This document shows, one piece after another, positions 1 to 13,536 of a stretch of 64,000 bases of DNA (positions within the stretch are counted from its first letter, which is position 1; each line of letters begins with the position of its first letter). The stretch covers positions 17,555,501-17,619,500 of the forward strand of contig NC_088310.1 of the NCBI RefSeq assembly GCF_910592395.1, given 5' to 3'. The position numbers and the translations under genes are program-made. The DNA is from Lineus longissimus (Eukaryota > Nemertea > Pilidiophora > Heteronemertea > Lineidae). A model generated the notes under the pieces. That model was not told the origin of the DNA, made no database searches, and saw nothing but the letters and a program-made list of their open reading frames with translations.

Positions 1-3000
1 TAATTAAACAGCAGAAGAATACCTCATGTATTGCTGGGATGCTGTCATTGTCGTTGTTATGCTATTAATTAACGTTGAGCTACATGGTAACATTGACCTA
101 TGATGCCAGGAATAGCGCACTGGCTTCCCGATGGAGGATGACAGAACACTGCAGAAAAAACCAGCCAAGGAGCAGCGTTGACTTATTCTACAGTCTGGAG
201 GGAGTCCGAAATTAAGTGCAAATTTATCAACAAGTAATTTATAGATCTGCGAGGAAGTACTTTGTCTAGAGGGGCAGACGTCATTCGATGAGTTATGGTG
301 TTGGTTCGGGGCTGTGGATCGAGATCACAGACACAGATTGGTGGCTCAATTTGATTTGGGAAGAGTTTCAACTTGACCGTGGTGGATCAGCTAAGAATGG
401 TCAAGAAGACTGAGACAAGATGCAGCAAGTCCTACTCAGATGATGACACAATAACAATTACATCTAACATCTATAACACACCTTTCCAGGTCGCCCTGAT
501 CAAAGCACGGGAAAAAAATCTTTGATGTATTGATGTTTTTTTGAAAAGCTAAGATTTTATTGTTGTTTTGAACAAATTGATGCTGGTGATGGATCTTATT
601 TCAGAAGCGAGATGAATCAAATCTTTTGGGGCATAAATTATATGAAAATTGACATGGATCGATTATTGTCTACCCCCTTTATCTATACCTGTGCTGTGCC
701 AGTGTCCTGCTTGTAGTTTTACAAGTTGCATTGTAGTAATAATTCACAGCTGCCAGAGACATGTATTCAGGGAATGATGATAGAATTGGTATCAATGATA
801 AAATTGGTATCAAGGTAGTTCAAGCAAACACACAAATAAAGCAATGCAATCATTGATATATTTGAACAAGTCAACATTTAGGCCAGATTGGGTGCCTCTT
901 GGAAGGGCAGTGTTAAGCTGGACTTTGCTCCAGTCAAACACTGCTACTTCTAGCTGACATTCTTATCCGGACTCAACCACCACAGCCCACTTGCACTGAA
1001 TTTATTTTACACGTTTTCACACCAAGAGGCTAAACATGTAAAGACAAACCGTAGGCCTATACCAATTATGGTATTTTTAGTATATTTTCATAAAAACTTG
1101 TTTTCAGCACAATATGCGCAATTAGCAAAACGTGCTCTGGCTCCGAGGTGATGGAAGTGCACACATAAGTTGTTCGAGGATTATACATTTCTGACTGGAC
1201 TGAGTCACTCTGGCATAACCATTCAATAAATCACACTATCTATCCACCAGTCCATTTGGGTGTCCTCGATATCTTATACAGGACTAAACTGTTTCCTGCA
1301 ATCAAGCAGGCAAGTTGGCAAATGTGTAATGTTTCATGGAAAAATGACGCTCTGTAGTTGCAGAAAATAAGAACGAAAAGTTGGCTCTGTAAACTTGGGT
1401 GTGACTTTATCCACAGAATTGGCATAAGATGATGGTAACTTAACCGGATATTATCATGTTTGATTTTGCACTCACTGGTTCCTTCTGTAGGAATACATTT
1501 CATGCCAGAAACGGCATTCTAAGGAACAGGGTGAGGAGCCCTTCCCACACAACCACCTCGTCTCAGTTTGAAGGGGCATGGTGCGCAGGCACGGCATTCG
1601 AAGAAACAGGGTGAAGATCTGTTCCCACACAACCACCTCGTCTCAGTTTGAAGGGACATGGTGCGCAGGCTTCTCCCATCCCTGTAATCCCTCCAAGGGT
1701 GTGGAGGATATGCTATGCAGAATGAATAAGACGGAATGTGCACCGGATACAGATCTGACTGCCAGGAAAAAGGAGTCGGTAGGAGCAATACCGGACGGCT
1801 GATCAGGCCGGTAGTCGTCATTATCGCTATTTCCCGATGTTTGATCAGTTCTTTACTAAGACGATTGCATGGAGGTGTAAAAAAACTGTGCATAAATCAA
1901 ATTGTCATGGAGAGATTAATGGAATTGGTTGTGTGAAGGGCGTTGCAGATGCTTCTCCTGTGCGCAAGCTTTCGTCTTGAAGAAATGAGTGGCCACTGGT
2001 CTTGGTGACTGCACTGGTCCTCTCCTAATTTGAACTTACTCCACAGAAAGACGATTCGGAACGATGACACTTGAATGCTGTGCTGAAGTAGCAACATTGA
2101 GTTAGATAACATGTCTCTGTCTGCCTAGTCATCTATTATTCGGGCGGAATACAACTGGACTGGGTCGTAGATTTGACACCAATTCAAATCGAAGACATCT
2201 TTTACAGATCAGACAAAAATATCCATTAGTGATAACCTCAGCTGCCTATAAAAGTGTCATGCTTGTGTAATGTGTTGTGGTTTATGTTTCCTGCCTCAAG
2301 GATTGAGGAACAACAAGCGTAATATCTGCTCAGGTTGCTCGTACTTCTCTCTGATGTCCTGTTCCATTTTTTACCCCCATGTCTGACATCTGATTGCGGC
2401 CTCTTTGATCTCCGCTTTTTCTGTTGTATCTGCTATGAATCTGGCTTGCACCTCACACAGGTGATTGATGAGTGCATGTTTTTAGCAGGACCATGATAGG
2501 CCTACACGAAGCTTGGCTGATAACTGACTGTCTGTCTTGGTGAGGGGGCCAATGAGGTGTGCTGGCTGCTTGGGTTTCGTAAAGGAAAATTAAAATTGCC
2601 AAACGGTTGTCTCTGAAAAATGTGAGATCTGCGACAAAAAGGGAGCCCATTTCCCCCCTCTCTGGGACCAAAAAGTTGAATACATCCCCGCTAGGGTATC
2701 CCTGTGGAAATTAATATTGTGAGACCTAGTTCCTAGACCAATATTTCATAGTTAATCTGTCCTTTAGCAACTTCGCAATAGCCCCAAGTGACACTGATTT
2801 CCAAGAAATGCGTAGGCCTACATGAGAATGGTTCTATTTACACTAGAAGGTATCGCATACCTCGAATTAGGCTGTAGGCCTACATTTTGACAAGAAGGCC
2901 CTATTGACTTGTGTCGAAACTGTGAATATCTGACTTGCCTCTTTTCCGAGAAAGCTTCTGGAGGAGTCAAACCTTTTTGAGAGGCTCTCCCTCCCCGAGT

Positions 3001-4248
3001 TGTCTCTACCAATAACTTAACCAACAATCATACTGTTTATCTTGGTTTATGAGACTTTTATGCAGTGTTTGACTGCGCAAGGCTTGGGCGGCAGGTTGTT
3101 GGCTGAAGATGATGAGTTCCCATGATTTATGGGCACTGAACTCACATACCTGAGGCGGAGATAAATTACACTGCGTACACATACCAGACTCAAGTAGATA
3201 TCGGAACACATTTTTTCCAACATTTCTATTTTTTAACGGGTGTACTTTTATTAGTTGACCCTTAGCTCTCTGCTCTTTCAAAAAAGTTCTGTTTGGTATT
3301 TATCATGATTTGCCTGTCAACATTAGTGCAGCATTAAATAAATATCCTGGTGTTAAGTTGGCAGGAGACATATTGTTCATTTCCAATGGTTTTTTCTCTC
3401 TGGGTTTGTGGAACATGTATGTACTTTTATAAGTTAACCCATTTTCGATTAATGTTTGGTTCATAATTATATTGATGTGAAATGGCATTGGGACAGACAA
3501 CTTTGAGTAGACTGCTCTTTTCATATCATAGGAGATGAACGTTGTTGCTCTGAAATCTTTTCAGTTCAGGGAAAAGTGCCAAAAATAGAGTGTTTGCAAA
3601 CGGTCGCCTTAATCTCAAACAATCATTTATAATCTGTAGTCTTTAGATGGCGTGTATTAAAACATTAGCCTCGTTTTTTTAACCCTTTTTCCTTTGTGCC
3701 ATGGCCTTGTCTCAGCGGCTCAGGGAGACGCTGTGACGGACCAATATCAATCAAATTTCCCAGCAGCCCCTTGAGGGTTTCCCTTTCATTATCCCCTTTA
3801 TTAACCCACGCAGATCGCCAACACTTGATTGATGTGTAGATATAAAATCTATTAAACTAAGACTTTCCTTTTTAACAAAATCCCCCATACCTTTCATTTT
3901 GATGGAAATCCCCTTAAAATCTCCTCTACAATTTGCATATTATATAATAATTTACATAGCTTTGTCACTCATTCTTGATAAATGACTTAATAGTCGCAAT
4001 GGAAAACCTCCCCTTCCCAATCTACCTCATAAATTTTCCTCTCTCTGATTTTAATCTTTTTATTGCAATTTAGATATTCTCATATTTCATACCAATTTTC
4101 CCCTGGAGCAGACTATCTCCGTTTATTAACTAGAATGCTTTTTGTGGTCATCAGACAATGTTCATTGGAGAAGATTTTAGTTATATGAGGGTCCATGTTC
4201 GTCTTGACACACACAAAATTCCCAAGAACTATCTAGACTAATCTTCTA
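1..4248. other. Upstream region without a recognised gene
   Basis: Open frames here are short, mostly lack a good ATG context, and match no family I recognise. The only clear structure is the 80-bp tandem duplication at 1511-1670. It may be intergenic, or hold a non-coding 5' exon of PTK7 that cannot be recognised by eye. Confidence 0.5.
1511..1670. repeat. 80-bp tandem duplication
   Basis: Two adjacent copies, 1511-1590 and 1591-1670, both begin ACGGCATTC and contain CCCACACAACCACCTCGTCT. They differ at a handful of positions, so the duplication is recent. The overlapping short open frames on both strands are by-products. Confidence 0.9.
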
Positions 4249-4415
4249 CAGCGGAACCTCCCTTAGAGGACACCTCTCTATCAAGGACAACCTCTCTATT
4301 GAGGACACTACTTTTTGTCCCAAATTGGTAGTTTTTATTCAATTTGACCTCTCTGATCAGGACACCTTTCTATTAAGGACAGCACTTGGGTGTCCTTAAT
4401 AGAGAGGTTCTACTT
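4249..4415. mobile_element. Pogo/Tc1-mariner-like MITE, copy 1
   Basis: Non-autonomous element with terminal inverted repeats: left CAGCGGAACCTCCCTTAGAG, right ending AATAGAGAGGTTCTACT. It contains several GGACACCTCTCTAT-type subrepeats and a TA next to the left end. It is very similar to the copy at 6187-6339. TA targets and CAGTG-type ends are typical of pogo/Tigger-derived MITEs. No transposase is encoded. Confidence 0.8.
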
Positions 4416-6186
4416 TACCTCTGTTTTCTAGTTCAGCCTGTTGTTGGAGCTAGTGGAGCTTGTTATTCTAGAGGAACATGATGAACCATGCCTTTTCGTC
4501 CATTTTCCGATATCCCTTATTCAATACCTTGACATGTGTGGTGAGAAACAGGGAGGTGTTCTTGACAGTGGTTCAATTCAACCAATAACTACATCAACCC
4601 GATCTCAGTCTAAGCATGCCCAGGGTCTGCTGTATGTTGACAAAATGCGCTTTGTGCAAGAAAACAAGGCTGAAAACTTCATTTGGGTCATTCAGAAAAA
4701 ACCAAGGCACGAGAAGATGAGGTATGATTGTAGCCCCAGTGCAGTTATTATTTGTGCATGTACCCTCCCCCCCCCCCCCCCCCCCCCCCCCCGAAGTTTT
4801 ATACACTGTTCGGGTTATAACTGTACCACTTAACCTTACTTTTGCGATACATTGATAGGCAGGTTGTACCTCGCCAGGTAATTTTAAATTGAACACAGAT
4901 TTCAATTAATCCATGTTGACATGTTCTGCCTTATTTCATTTATGTGCAAAATGTGTGGCGGTGGTTATACCGAAATCACCTGAAAACAATTTCGTTCTTA
5001 TTATTTGTCTTGTTGCCTCTTGTTACTTCTGTTCCATTCTTCTACCAGAATTGTCAATAACAAATATGTGGCTGTTGTGGATGCCATGTTGATTTTAGAA
5101 AGTTTTTTTCAAAAATTGTCCCCTCGAACACACAAAAATGTGGTAATTGTAGCTCATAGCATGTTTGTTGTTCCATGATTAGAGAGGTAAAGCGCAAATT
5201 GGCGAGGGAACATGAGTTTGAACAATATAAACTGTTTGACATAGGAGTTGAGCTTTGACGTGACCCTCGGTAACATTATCACTGGTTTAATTAGACGATT
5301 TGAATGGTCATTTTGTGCTTGGCAAAGGTTAGGAAAAGTTCATACGCTAAGATATGGCTAACTAAATCTGTATGTTGATTGAATAGGTTTCTTAGGCTTG
5401 GTGTGTGTGCCTGTCAGGGCCAGAGGTCACATTTGGTCTCAGGAGGCGGCACATCTCCCAAAACAATGATAAAGTTTAAAGCAAATATTTGCATCAGTGG
5501 AATCATGTTTAAAGTGACTTGTTAGGGGAACCATTTGCCCCCCACCCCCACCCCCAGGTCTGCTTTTAATATTTATCAACCTGAAATTCATGATAGCTAG
5601 TTTAGTCTTCTCTCATCTTGTTCGGCCTAAGAACCAACTTACTTGTGAGATGAAGGGAGGACTCCAAATCTGATTGACGTCCTGTAAATCACAGTGGCGC
5701 GTCATTGATGCGCTACCCAGCACGTAGTTCACACATGATATACACGCCACTTCAAGAGATAAGGGTGTCACTGGTGCGCAACTTGCGCGTATGTTGTACG
5801 TAACTGACGCGAAGCAAGAGGGATGTCATTTGTGACTAGGACTGTAAGGTAAGGTGGACAATTTCTGAAATGACTCTTCCTTAAAGTGACCACAAATGAA
5901 AACAGCTTATAGGAATAGCCAGACAATGATTATTGTCCATGCAGACTTACATTGAAATTGTACCTTACTTGATTGATGTTATCATAAACCTTGGTGAAAC
6001 AACCACCGATTAATCATTTGATTAATCATTTTCGATGCCAATTGCGTGACCTAAATTCCAATGCAACTGCATCACTCGTTCAAGATCCATCTTAGATTTT
6101 GCATCTGTTTTTGGGTTGCTGTTGATTTCTAACATCTCAAGGGCAAGGTCACTGGAAACCGGTTCCAAAGCTGGTTTTATAAACTA
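4416..6186. other. Gene-free stretch with C-rich tracts
   Basis: Contains a pure run of 26 C at 4767-4792, a shorter C-rich stretch near 5539-5562, and a locally CpG-rich patch around 5690-5830 with several GCGC and CGCG words. No coding exon is recognised; open frames across the C run owe their proline or glycine tracts to it. Confidence 0.5.
4767..4792. repeat. Homopolymer C(26)
   Basis: Uninterrupted run of 26 cytosines. Its length is probably polymorphic or uncertain in the assembly. Confidence 0.95.
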
Positions 6187-6339
6187 CAGTGGAACCTCCC
6201 TTAGCGGACACCTCTCTATTAGGGACAACCTCTCTCTTTGGTACTCTCCACTCAATTTGACCTCTCTAATCAGGACACCTCTCTATTAAGGACAGCACTT
6301 GTCAGTCCCGAGGGTGTCCTTAATAGAGAGGTTCTACTG
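6187..6339. mobile_element. Pogo/Tc1-mariner-like MITE, copy 2
   Basis: Ends CAGTGGAACCTCCCTTAG and TTAATAGAGAGGTTCTACTG are inverted repeats flanked on both sides by TA (6185-6186 and 6340-6341), the expected target duplication. Length is 153 bp with no coding capacity. It shares its interior with copy 1 at 4249-4415. Confidence 0.88.
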
Positions 6340-6807
6340 TATGTCAAAAATATGATTGTTAACTCCAGAAAGTGGGGCAGAACTAGGCTTATTGTGCTTT
6401 TAGAACTTTTTATTTCAGCAACATGTGCTTGAGCTTTACTGGGTTAATCCAGTGATGTGACACTAACAATATTCTGCGAACACAATACTAATGAATGTAC
6501 CCAAAGACACATGATTCAGCTGCTAATGTTATAGCTTATTGTTCCATAATGCCTCTTTGTTTTGTTATGACTGCTAGTGGCATCTTGTGTTGATTCGATA
6601 AACTAAATCCCATCTTCTTGTTTCCCTCTGCCATCCTCAGTTGCAGAGCTGTGGTCAAAACCCTTATGTAAAGAAGTTTATTTCTGGCTCCAGATCTGCA
6701 TGGGATATTTCAAACCGCGGGAACCTCTTTATTGATACCAATCCCATTGAAAACACATTCCATCAGAGTGTGATATCTTGGCCATACCTCTGACCATTGC
6801 AATTGAT

Positions 6808-7654
6808 GGTTACAGGAAAATTCGTCCCCGGATAATTCGTCCCCGGAAAATTCGTCCCCGCAAATTCGTCCCTGGATAGTTCGTCCCCGAGGATAATTCG
6901 TCCCCTAGGAAAATTCGTCCCCGGATAATTCGTCCCCGAGGATAATTCGTCCCCGGATAATTCGTCCCCAAGGAAAATTCGTCCCTGGATAATTCGTCCC
7001 CTAGGAAAATTTGTCCCCGAAAATAATTCGTCCCCAGAAAATTTTACAAAGTTAAAAGTTTCTGACTTTACTTTCTAAGACCCTTAAGTCTTGTCGAATG
7101 GACTGTAGTAGTAACTACTACTTTCGATTTTTCTCATTCAGTGTAATATCTCTCTTTACTACCCTACTAGCTAGTTACCTACCCCACTATTTTTATAGTA
7201 GGTAGAGGTAGGCAGGCAAAATATTTTATTGAAGAATTTAGAGCTTTTCTTTCATTCTGACCAGTAAAAATACTTATTTGAAGAAAAAAAAATTTATTTC
7301 GCCTGCCTACCTCTACCTACTATGAAAAAAGTGGAGTAGGTAACTAGCTAGTAGGGTAGTAAATAGAGATATAACACTGAATGAGAAAAGTCGAAAGGAG
7401 TAGGTAGTAGTTATTACTAGAAAGTAATGTCAGAAACTTTCAACTTTTGTTAAATTTTCCGGGGACGAATTATCCTCGGGGACGTATATTCCGGGGACGA
7501 ATTTTCCAGGGACGAATTATCCACGGGGACGAATTATCTGGGGACGAATTTTCCTCGGGGACGAATTTTCCAGGGACGAATTTTCTCGGGGACGAATTTT
7601 CCGGGGACGAGTTTTCCGGGGACGAATTTTCCGGGGACGAATTTTCCTAGAGCC
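6808..7654. mobile_element. Foldback-type transposable element with 9-bp target duplication
   Basis: An 847-bp giant inverted repeat. The outer arms are degenerate tandem repeats of a roughly 14-17-bp unit: AATTCGTCCCCGG on the left (about 6815-7036) and its complement GGGGACGAATTTTCC on the right (about 7455-7647). Inside them is a unique inverted segment of about 200 bp per arm (left AGTTTCTGACTTTACTTTCT, right ending GAAAGTAATGTCAGAAACTT). Ends are GGTTACAGGAAAATTCGTCC and the complement of CTAGAGCC. The 9-bp sequence GCAATTGAT lies directly outside both ends (6799-6807 and 7655-7663). This is the layout of Foldback (FB) elements; Mutator-like elements also make 9-bp duplications. No transposase is encoded. 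Confidence 0.88.
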
Positions 7655-8842
7655 GCAATTGATAAGGTTATTTCTTCATCATTCTGGAGCCAACATTGCT
7701 ATGCCACTCATTGAAATGCATCACTTCCATGCGACATGATACAGGAACTTTATTTCAACATAACTGATTTGACAGCAAGAACATGACGTGCATCTCTCCT
7801 GGTTTATCCAATGATGATTGTGGTGAACATGAGGTGAAATGATAGCTGTTTTGATCTCAAGCGCCTTTGACTTAATAGATGCTCCGTGAATTTAATATGC
7901 CTCACTATCTGCACTGGAGTTTTCTATTTCTCTATTTACTTGTTGGTTAGGTTCACATTTTGCTTTGAAGTTGTTCAGTTCCCAGGTGTTAACAATTGAA
8001 TTATCTCCACTGCATTGCCTGAGAAAACATGGCATGGCTTCAGTTCCTGGGGCAGGTGAAATTCAAAGTTAAATGCTTTTAGGAAAGTGGACTTAGAAAT
8101 GCTCCGAATATTTCAGAGCTGCTGGTATCTCTTCTTCTATTTATTTGAAGAGAGAAGCTGGGCCAAGATTGTCTTTGACAGACCACCAGGGCGGGTTATC
8201 TGCCCTGTTGGCTGTGTCCAACATTCCATGCTTGAGCTTGGCAAATCAATGGTGATAAATAGCTATATCTTATGATGATCTTCCCTTTCTAGCTGGAGAT
8301 CACAACACTTCATTGGCACAATTTTGTGATAATAAACAAGTCCTTGAGTGTGACAAGACTTAATTTACAGCCATTGGTGGTCAGGAGTTGACTTGTATGA
8401 GTATTGGGGAATTCCATCAGGTCAATTGGGTTGTTCCTGTCAGCACTTTAATCCACAATTTTCTCTGACCTTTAAAGTTGCCTGTGGTTGGTCTGTCTCT
8501 GTGTGGTCTATCACTTGACTTGTCAGCCAGCAGGCTCAAATGTCGCTGTCATTGTCAACATGTAAGCTTATACACAGGAGTCCGCTGTGTATCTTGTCAG
8601 TCTTTCTGCGACCAAGCATAAAGGTAAGAAGATGGCCAATACAAATATGTATGACCGGCCACTTTCCTATCATTTTGGAAACTTTTGTAAAGTTTCCACA
8701 GTGTTCGGTACTCTTGATAAAGGAAGCGAGGCAGAGTTATTGCCAAATACAGGCATATCTGGTTTTATTGTCATACTCCTTGCTTGACATAATACCTTTA
8801 ATTGAGGAAGACAGACAATGCCACCTTCTTGATTCTAAATGT

Positions 8843-8997
8843 TACCTGTTACCACAGCAAAACCATTTGCATGTCTTAAGAAGGAATTGTTGTTCTAAGA
8901 TTTCGCAAAAGGCAGATAACAGTGAAATGAACAACCAGTCTGTCTAACCTACCAACCTCAGAGCAACCTGTTCCTGGTTTTGCTGGTGATGGGTCAC
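8843..8997. mobile_element. GTGAC-end MITE, family B, copy 1
   Basis: Starts with TACCTGTTACCACAGCAAAACCA and ends with GGTTTTGCTGGTGATGGGTCAC. It contains CGCAAAAGGCAGATAACAG and AGTGAAATGAACAACCAGTC, shared with copies at 41907-42096 and 49857-50012. It is the most diverged of the three. Confidence 0.7.
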
Positions 8998-11900
8998 AAA
9001 TATTGGCAGTGCTGAACAAGCTGCTATATAAAGAGCATCAGCAATATTCACTGAATAAGAAGAAAATAAGTTTTTAGTGCTGTATTTAATGGGGATATTG
9101 TGTTAAATGCGCTGTGGAGATCATGACCTGTTGTTTCAAGCATTATAAAGAGTCATCCCATTGTTCCGCCAGCATCGATTTCACACTCGGCCATATTGAT
9201 TTCTTTGTTAACATATTTTCTCCCTGTGGTATGTTTGATTAACATCCACAAGGAATTGGCAGGCTTCCTTTGTTTGTGGAAGTGCATTATTTAGGTCTGT
9301 ATCTATTTGTGCGAGTGATGGCTCCAAGTCGAATCAAAACACAGCAATGTATTCCGAAACCTCGGCAAGCATCGCTCAGTTGGGGCTGCCATTACACCGA
9401 AAACCTCAGCGGGGCTACCCAGTTATTTGCGTACAGTTCAGCTCCACATTAGAGTGATTGGTAAGACAACCAATACCTCCAATTCATATTCCTTTGAGCA
9501 CTCTGAAACAGCACCGCAGTCAACTTAAGCTAAGTTCGAACACATTTCAGTTACGCTTACTACCTTGTTAACTGCTGCATTCCCTTGGTTACTTATCAAT
9601 GCGCATGAGTGACCAGATACAAAATCTGGCGATTTTGACTTCTGTTGACCAAGTTGTTGATTCAAAACGTCCTCAGACAGGCGAAATTCAGAGTTTAATG
9701 TGATTACATCTAGTTCAACTGGTCCATATTGACACTTGATAAATGATAGCAAGAGATAATAAATATTCATCTTTGTCAATTCTTGATGATAAATAAGGTC
9801 GAGTTCATTACTGCAATCAACTGGTGCGAAAGGAAATTATAGACTTCTTGACTAGAGTGATGATCAATGGGATATCAATCAATTGGCAATTAGAACTACT
9901 GTGTGCCATCAAATCGTTATAGCCCAGTTATGTTTACGACTCTCTGGCAAATTTATGACAACTTTATGATGTGGGCAACTGTAGTGAGTGATTTGTTAGG
10001 CACTATAACCTGAATACAGCATGATAGACATTAATGAAAGCAAGTTGATGTTATTATTGCGGTAGTCGTTGCTTATACCATTCACATCATCTCTTTTGTT
10101 GCCTTGTGTCAGTTATGACCTGTTGGTCACTAATGGATTTACAGTCATATATCATCTGCTGGACAGGTGTTGATCGTGATACTGCTGAATACAGCCAGTT
10201 ATAGCGTCTGGGGAATTGGCATTTGGGGTAGGAGAAAATGCCGAACAACTACTTGGGCATTTTGGCACAAAGATCTGCATTTGAAACTTATTTTTCTGTT
10301 CGTCTTAAGGAATATTCCCCCCTTCCCTCTAGCTATGGCCCTGATCATACCTTGTAGACCCCATTGCTTCCTCCCTACCCCCAACTATTCAACACACACC
10401 TGAGGAAGCACTCAGTTTCTGGTGTGGACCTTTGAGACCAGGGATCTACCGCATGTTATTTCTTCACATGATGTTGCAATCACGAATTCATTCGAACAAG
10501 GGGCAGTCCATCCCATTCACCTCCCTCCATCCCACTTCTCACTTTTTGAGAAAAAAACCTCGCCAGGTGAACCTGTGGTGTTCCCTCCCTGCCTTCTTTC
10601 CCCTTCGTTAGGCAATGCTGCCAGCTTCTTTGCCCCCTCCTCCTCTTGGCAAACCCTTCTCTCCAAGGCTGGTTTGGTGGAGAAATGTCTGGTTATCTTG
10701 AGGTATGTTATTTCTATTTTCAATCACCTAAAGAAGCTGATAGCTGGGGTTACTGAAAGGTTTAGCTCCTAAAAAAGTGTAACTTCGACCAAGTGTGAGG
10801 TGATCTCTTCAAGAGTTCTGTTACTTTCTATCAATGGTATTATCAACATCAACAAACATTTTATTACTAATTCTTCTTGACTATTTCATACTATAATTGA
10901 CTTCTCTTGAGTTCCGTTATGTTACCAGAATCAAACTGGCAAGGGGAAAAAGGGTTTTTTTTCTTCCCTTGTTTTGCTATTGGTACAGGAGTTCGCGTGG
11001 AAAGATGATGCTTGCAGTTACCCAGCATTGCGTCATCACCGAAGCAAAATCTGGCAGATGACATTCTGAAGACATGATAAGAAGTCTTTATATATAATAA
11101 CAAAGCCTTTTGATTGATGAGTTGAAAAAAGTTATTATCATGGGGGAAATGTCAGCTTTCTTTGTGAAAGTCACTGCCTCTTCCATTAGAATTTACAAAT
11201 ATAGCAACTGTTGTTTGTGTGTCAAAGCAAAGAATGTGGGAAAGAGTAAAAAATCAAGCACTAGGTAGAGAAGGTGTGATACGGGATAGAAGATTGCTTA
11301 CTTTAAATGTACCTTTATCATGATGAATCAAATAACAACATGAAATGTCAAATTGATGCCTGGGTGGGTTTGCCAATATTTGTGGAAATATTTGTTGGTG
11401 AGGAGATCATGCGGTTTTCCTTTGGTAAATGGGGAGTTTTTGTTGTTTTAGGGGATAAAGGTGGTAGCTAATTGTTGCAGAAATGGCTGTAGCAGTTCTA
11501 CTGGTATTGAATAAACAAAATGGCAAAGTTGGAGGGGAGTGACAAAGATAGGGTGCTACAAACTGCCCATATATGGGACAATGTCTTAAAAATCATGAGT
11601 GCGTGACTCGATCTTACAAGGCACATTTGATTAGGCTCTGAATTTTTGTGAGCAATCAAAAGTGTACATTGCTAAGTTTAGAACAATGTATTATACTTTT
11701 TGCATCCAAATGTACTGTGTTGAACCTTTGTCAAACTCAATTTTTTGGGTTGTGGTTGCGATTTTGAGGACATGTGACACTGAACTAATCTATTGCCCGT
11801 TCTCCATAGACTTGACTCAATGATAGACATATAGTGTTGACTGTATGAATCAATATAAACCACTTGATAAATTGGGCCAAAACTAATGACTCAGGTTAGC

Positions 11901-12572
11901 CAGGTTAAGTGTACCCTTCGAGAAACTGATAACATTTGAGTAGGATCCCCATCGCAAAAAATACCAGAGTTCACGGTATTGAGACCACATTAAAGTACAT
12001 TTGCTATCCCCATTGTACAATGAAAACATGACGCTGTATCAGAACAGTTAAATTACACAGCTTCACAGTCATAGAGTTTGGAGTATCAAATTTGGATTTG
12101 TTGCCCCTGATGAAAGTGATTAATCTATTGGCAACATACGGTAGCCACTTCATATCAATACTCACATTGTTCCCTAAGCAGTAAGTGTGGTCAATAATTG
12201 ACCAGTGTGATTTATCAATAATATTTACGGGGCTGTATAATTGCTTACTTATAGTTACCTCAACCAGTGATATATTGGAAGGAGGCCAACTCTTCGAATT
12301 TTATCCATAATCGAATGTTGTTCGCTGTTTAAATGTTTTCTTTGGGATGTTTCACAAACGTTATGGTTTTTGACAGAAATATTCGCCATCTCAGCCAAAT
12401 TTATCAACAGCGCTTGATAAGAGACTAAGACTGATTGTTTCCTCGAAGTCTTGGGTTTATGGGTTGAGAATTTTGATGATCCCAGTGTCAAAATTCCTGA
12501 CCTAAGGTTGTTGCTGTCACTCAGATAACTTGATTATTTATCTTTTCAAAACCAATCACTGATTATCGATAT

Positions 12573-12594
12573 CAAGAATTCATATGAATTCTTG
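12573..12594. repeat. 22-bp perfect palindrome
   Basis: CAAGAATTC plus ATAT plus GAATTCTTG reads the same on both strands, and GATAT words on each side extend the symmetry with a small offset. It could extrude as a cruciform or mark an old insertion scar. No gene is nearby. Confidence 0.85.
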
Positions 12595-13536
12595 TCGATA
12601 TCTATGTACTTTAGTAAATGTTATTGGTAAATAAACCATTATTCTCCCACTTGAGTTAACTTGATCTTGGTGAACTAGTGCTGCCCCCTTTTAGTCAACA
12701 GTTTAACTGCTTGTCCAGTCAGTATTTATGTCCTCCGATAGCGGTGTCTGGACAACTGATAAAATTTCTTCCGCCAAGAATCAGAGAATCCGGGTAACTG
12801 CGGATATCTGGCGTATACTGCTGGGCTTCTGAGATAATCACCTGGCCCTGGTTGTTTAACAAAGTCTGAGTTTTATTGTTGATAACCCAACAAGGCTTAC
12901 AGCTACATGAAACTTGAAATCCCAAAGTTTTAATCACCAAATGAAGGGAACCTCGTTAGTAAGGGTATACACACTGTTGTGGCTTTCCAAAAACTTGACA
13001 TAAAGATGAGGACTTACATGTCCAACGTCTAATCAGTATTTCGCTATGCTCCTGAAACATGGAGGAGGAACAAAACTGTGAGTGCAGTTTGAAAAATTGA
13101 AGAACTGAAAATGTAAGTTAACCTGCCTCCTGGCTATGATGATTAGTTCTCCGTAGTCTGTAGTGATCATGATGGTATGATATCCTTATCAATAACTGGT
13201 ATTGATATTTCCTTCAAATTGGTCCATATATTATTTCAGTGTTACCTCTTGTTGGCTAACTATTTGATTAATACCTTTGATGAGGAGAAGTGGCGTCAGT
13301 TACCTATTCATCTTCGTGAAGCTCATGACTAATGTTACTATCCACACAAAACTAACGTTCAGTTTATCAGCAGTTGAGAAGAAAGAAACATGGCTTGCCA
13401 TCCTTTAGCGTGTTTTGTCACTACAAGCTGGAATGTAACCATGAAAGGAAGACAGAGGATTGCGAGTTAACCTATCAGCTGCTGCTTTTCAGGCACAATA
13501 GAGGGCTATTTATGCTACAAATTGGATGTCCACTTT

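Larger units (their letters stand above)
7664..13529. other. Gene-free stretch upstream of PTK7
   Basis: Apart from a short MITE (8843-8997) and a 22-bp perfect palindrome (12573-12594) I see no recognisable feature. Open frames such as 8540-8947 and 10422-10772 have no domain, no conserved motif and no matching splice pattern. Confidence 0.45.

Noticed and set aside
4441-4833. Frame with a polyproline tract, and its complement with polyglycine
   Set aside because: The tract is the C(26) run; surrounding residues show no domain.
7447-7650. Open frame with repeated GDEFSGDEFSG as a repetitive acidic protein
   Set aside because: It is the tandem-repeat arm of the foldback element; there is no splice or promoter context and the matching arm on the other side is its inverse.
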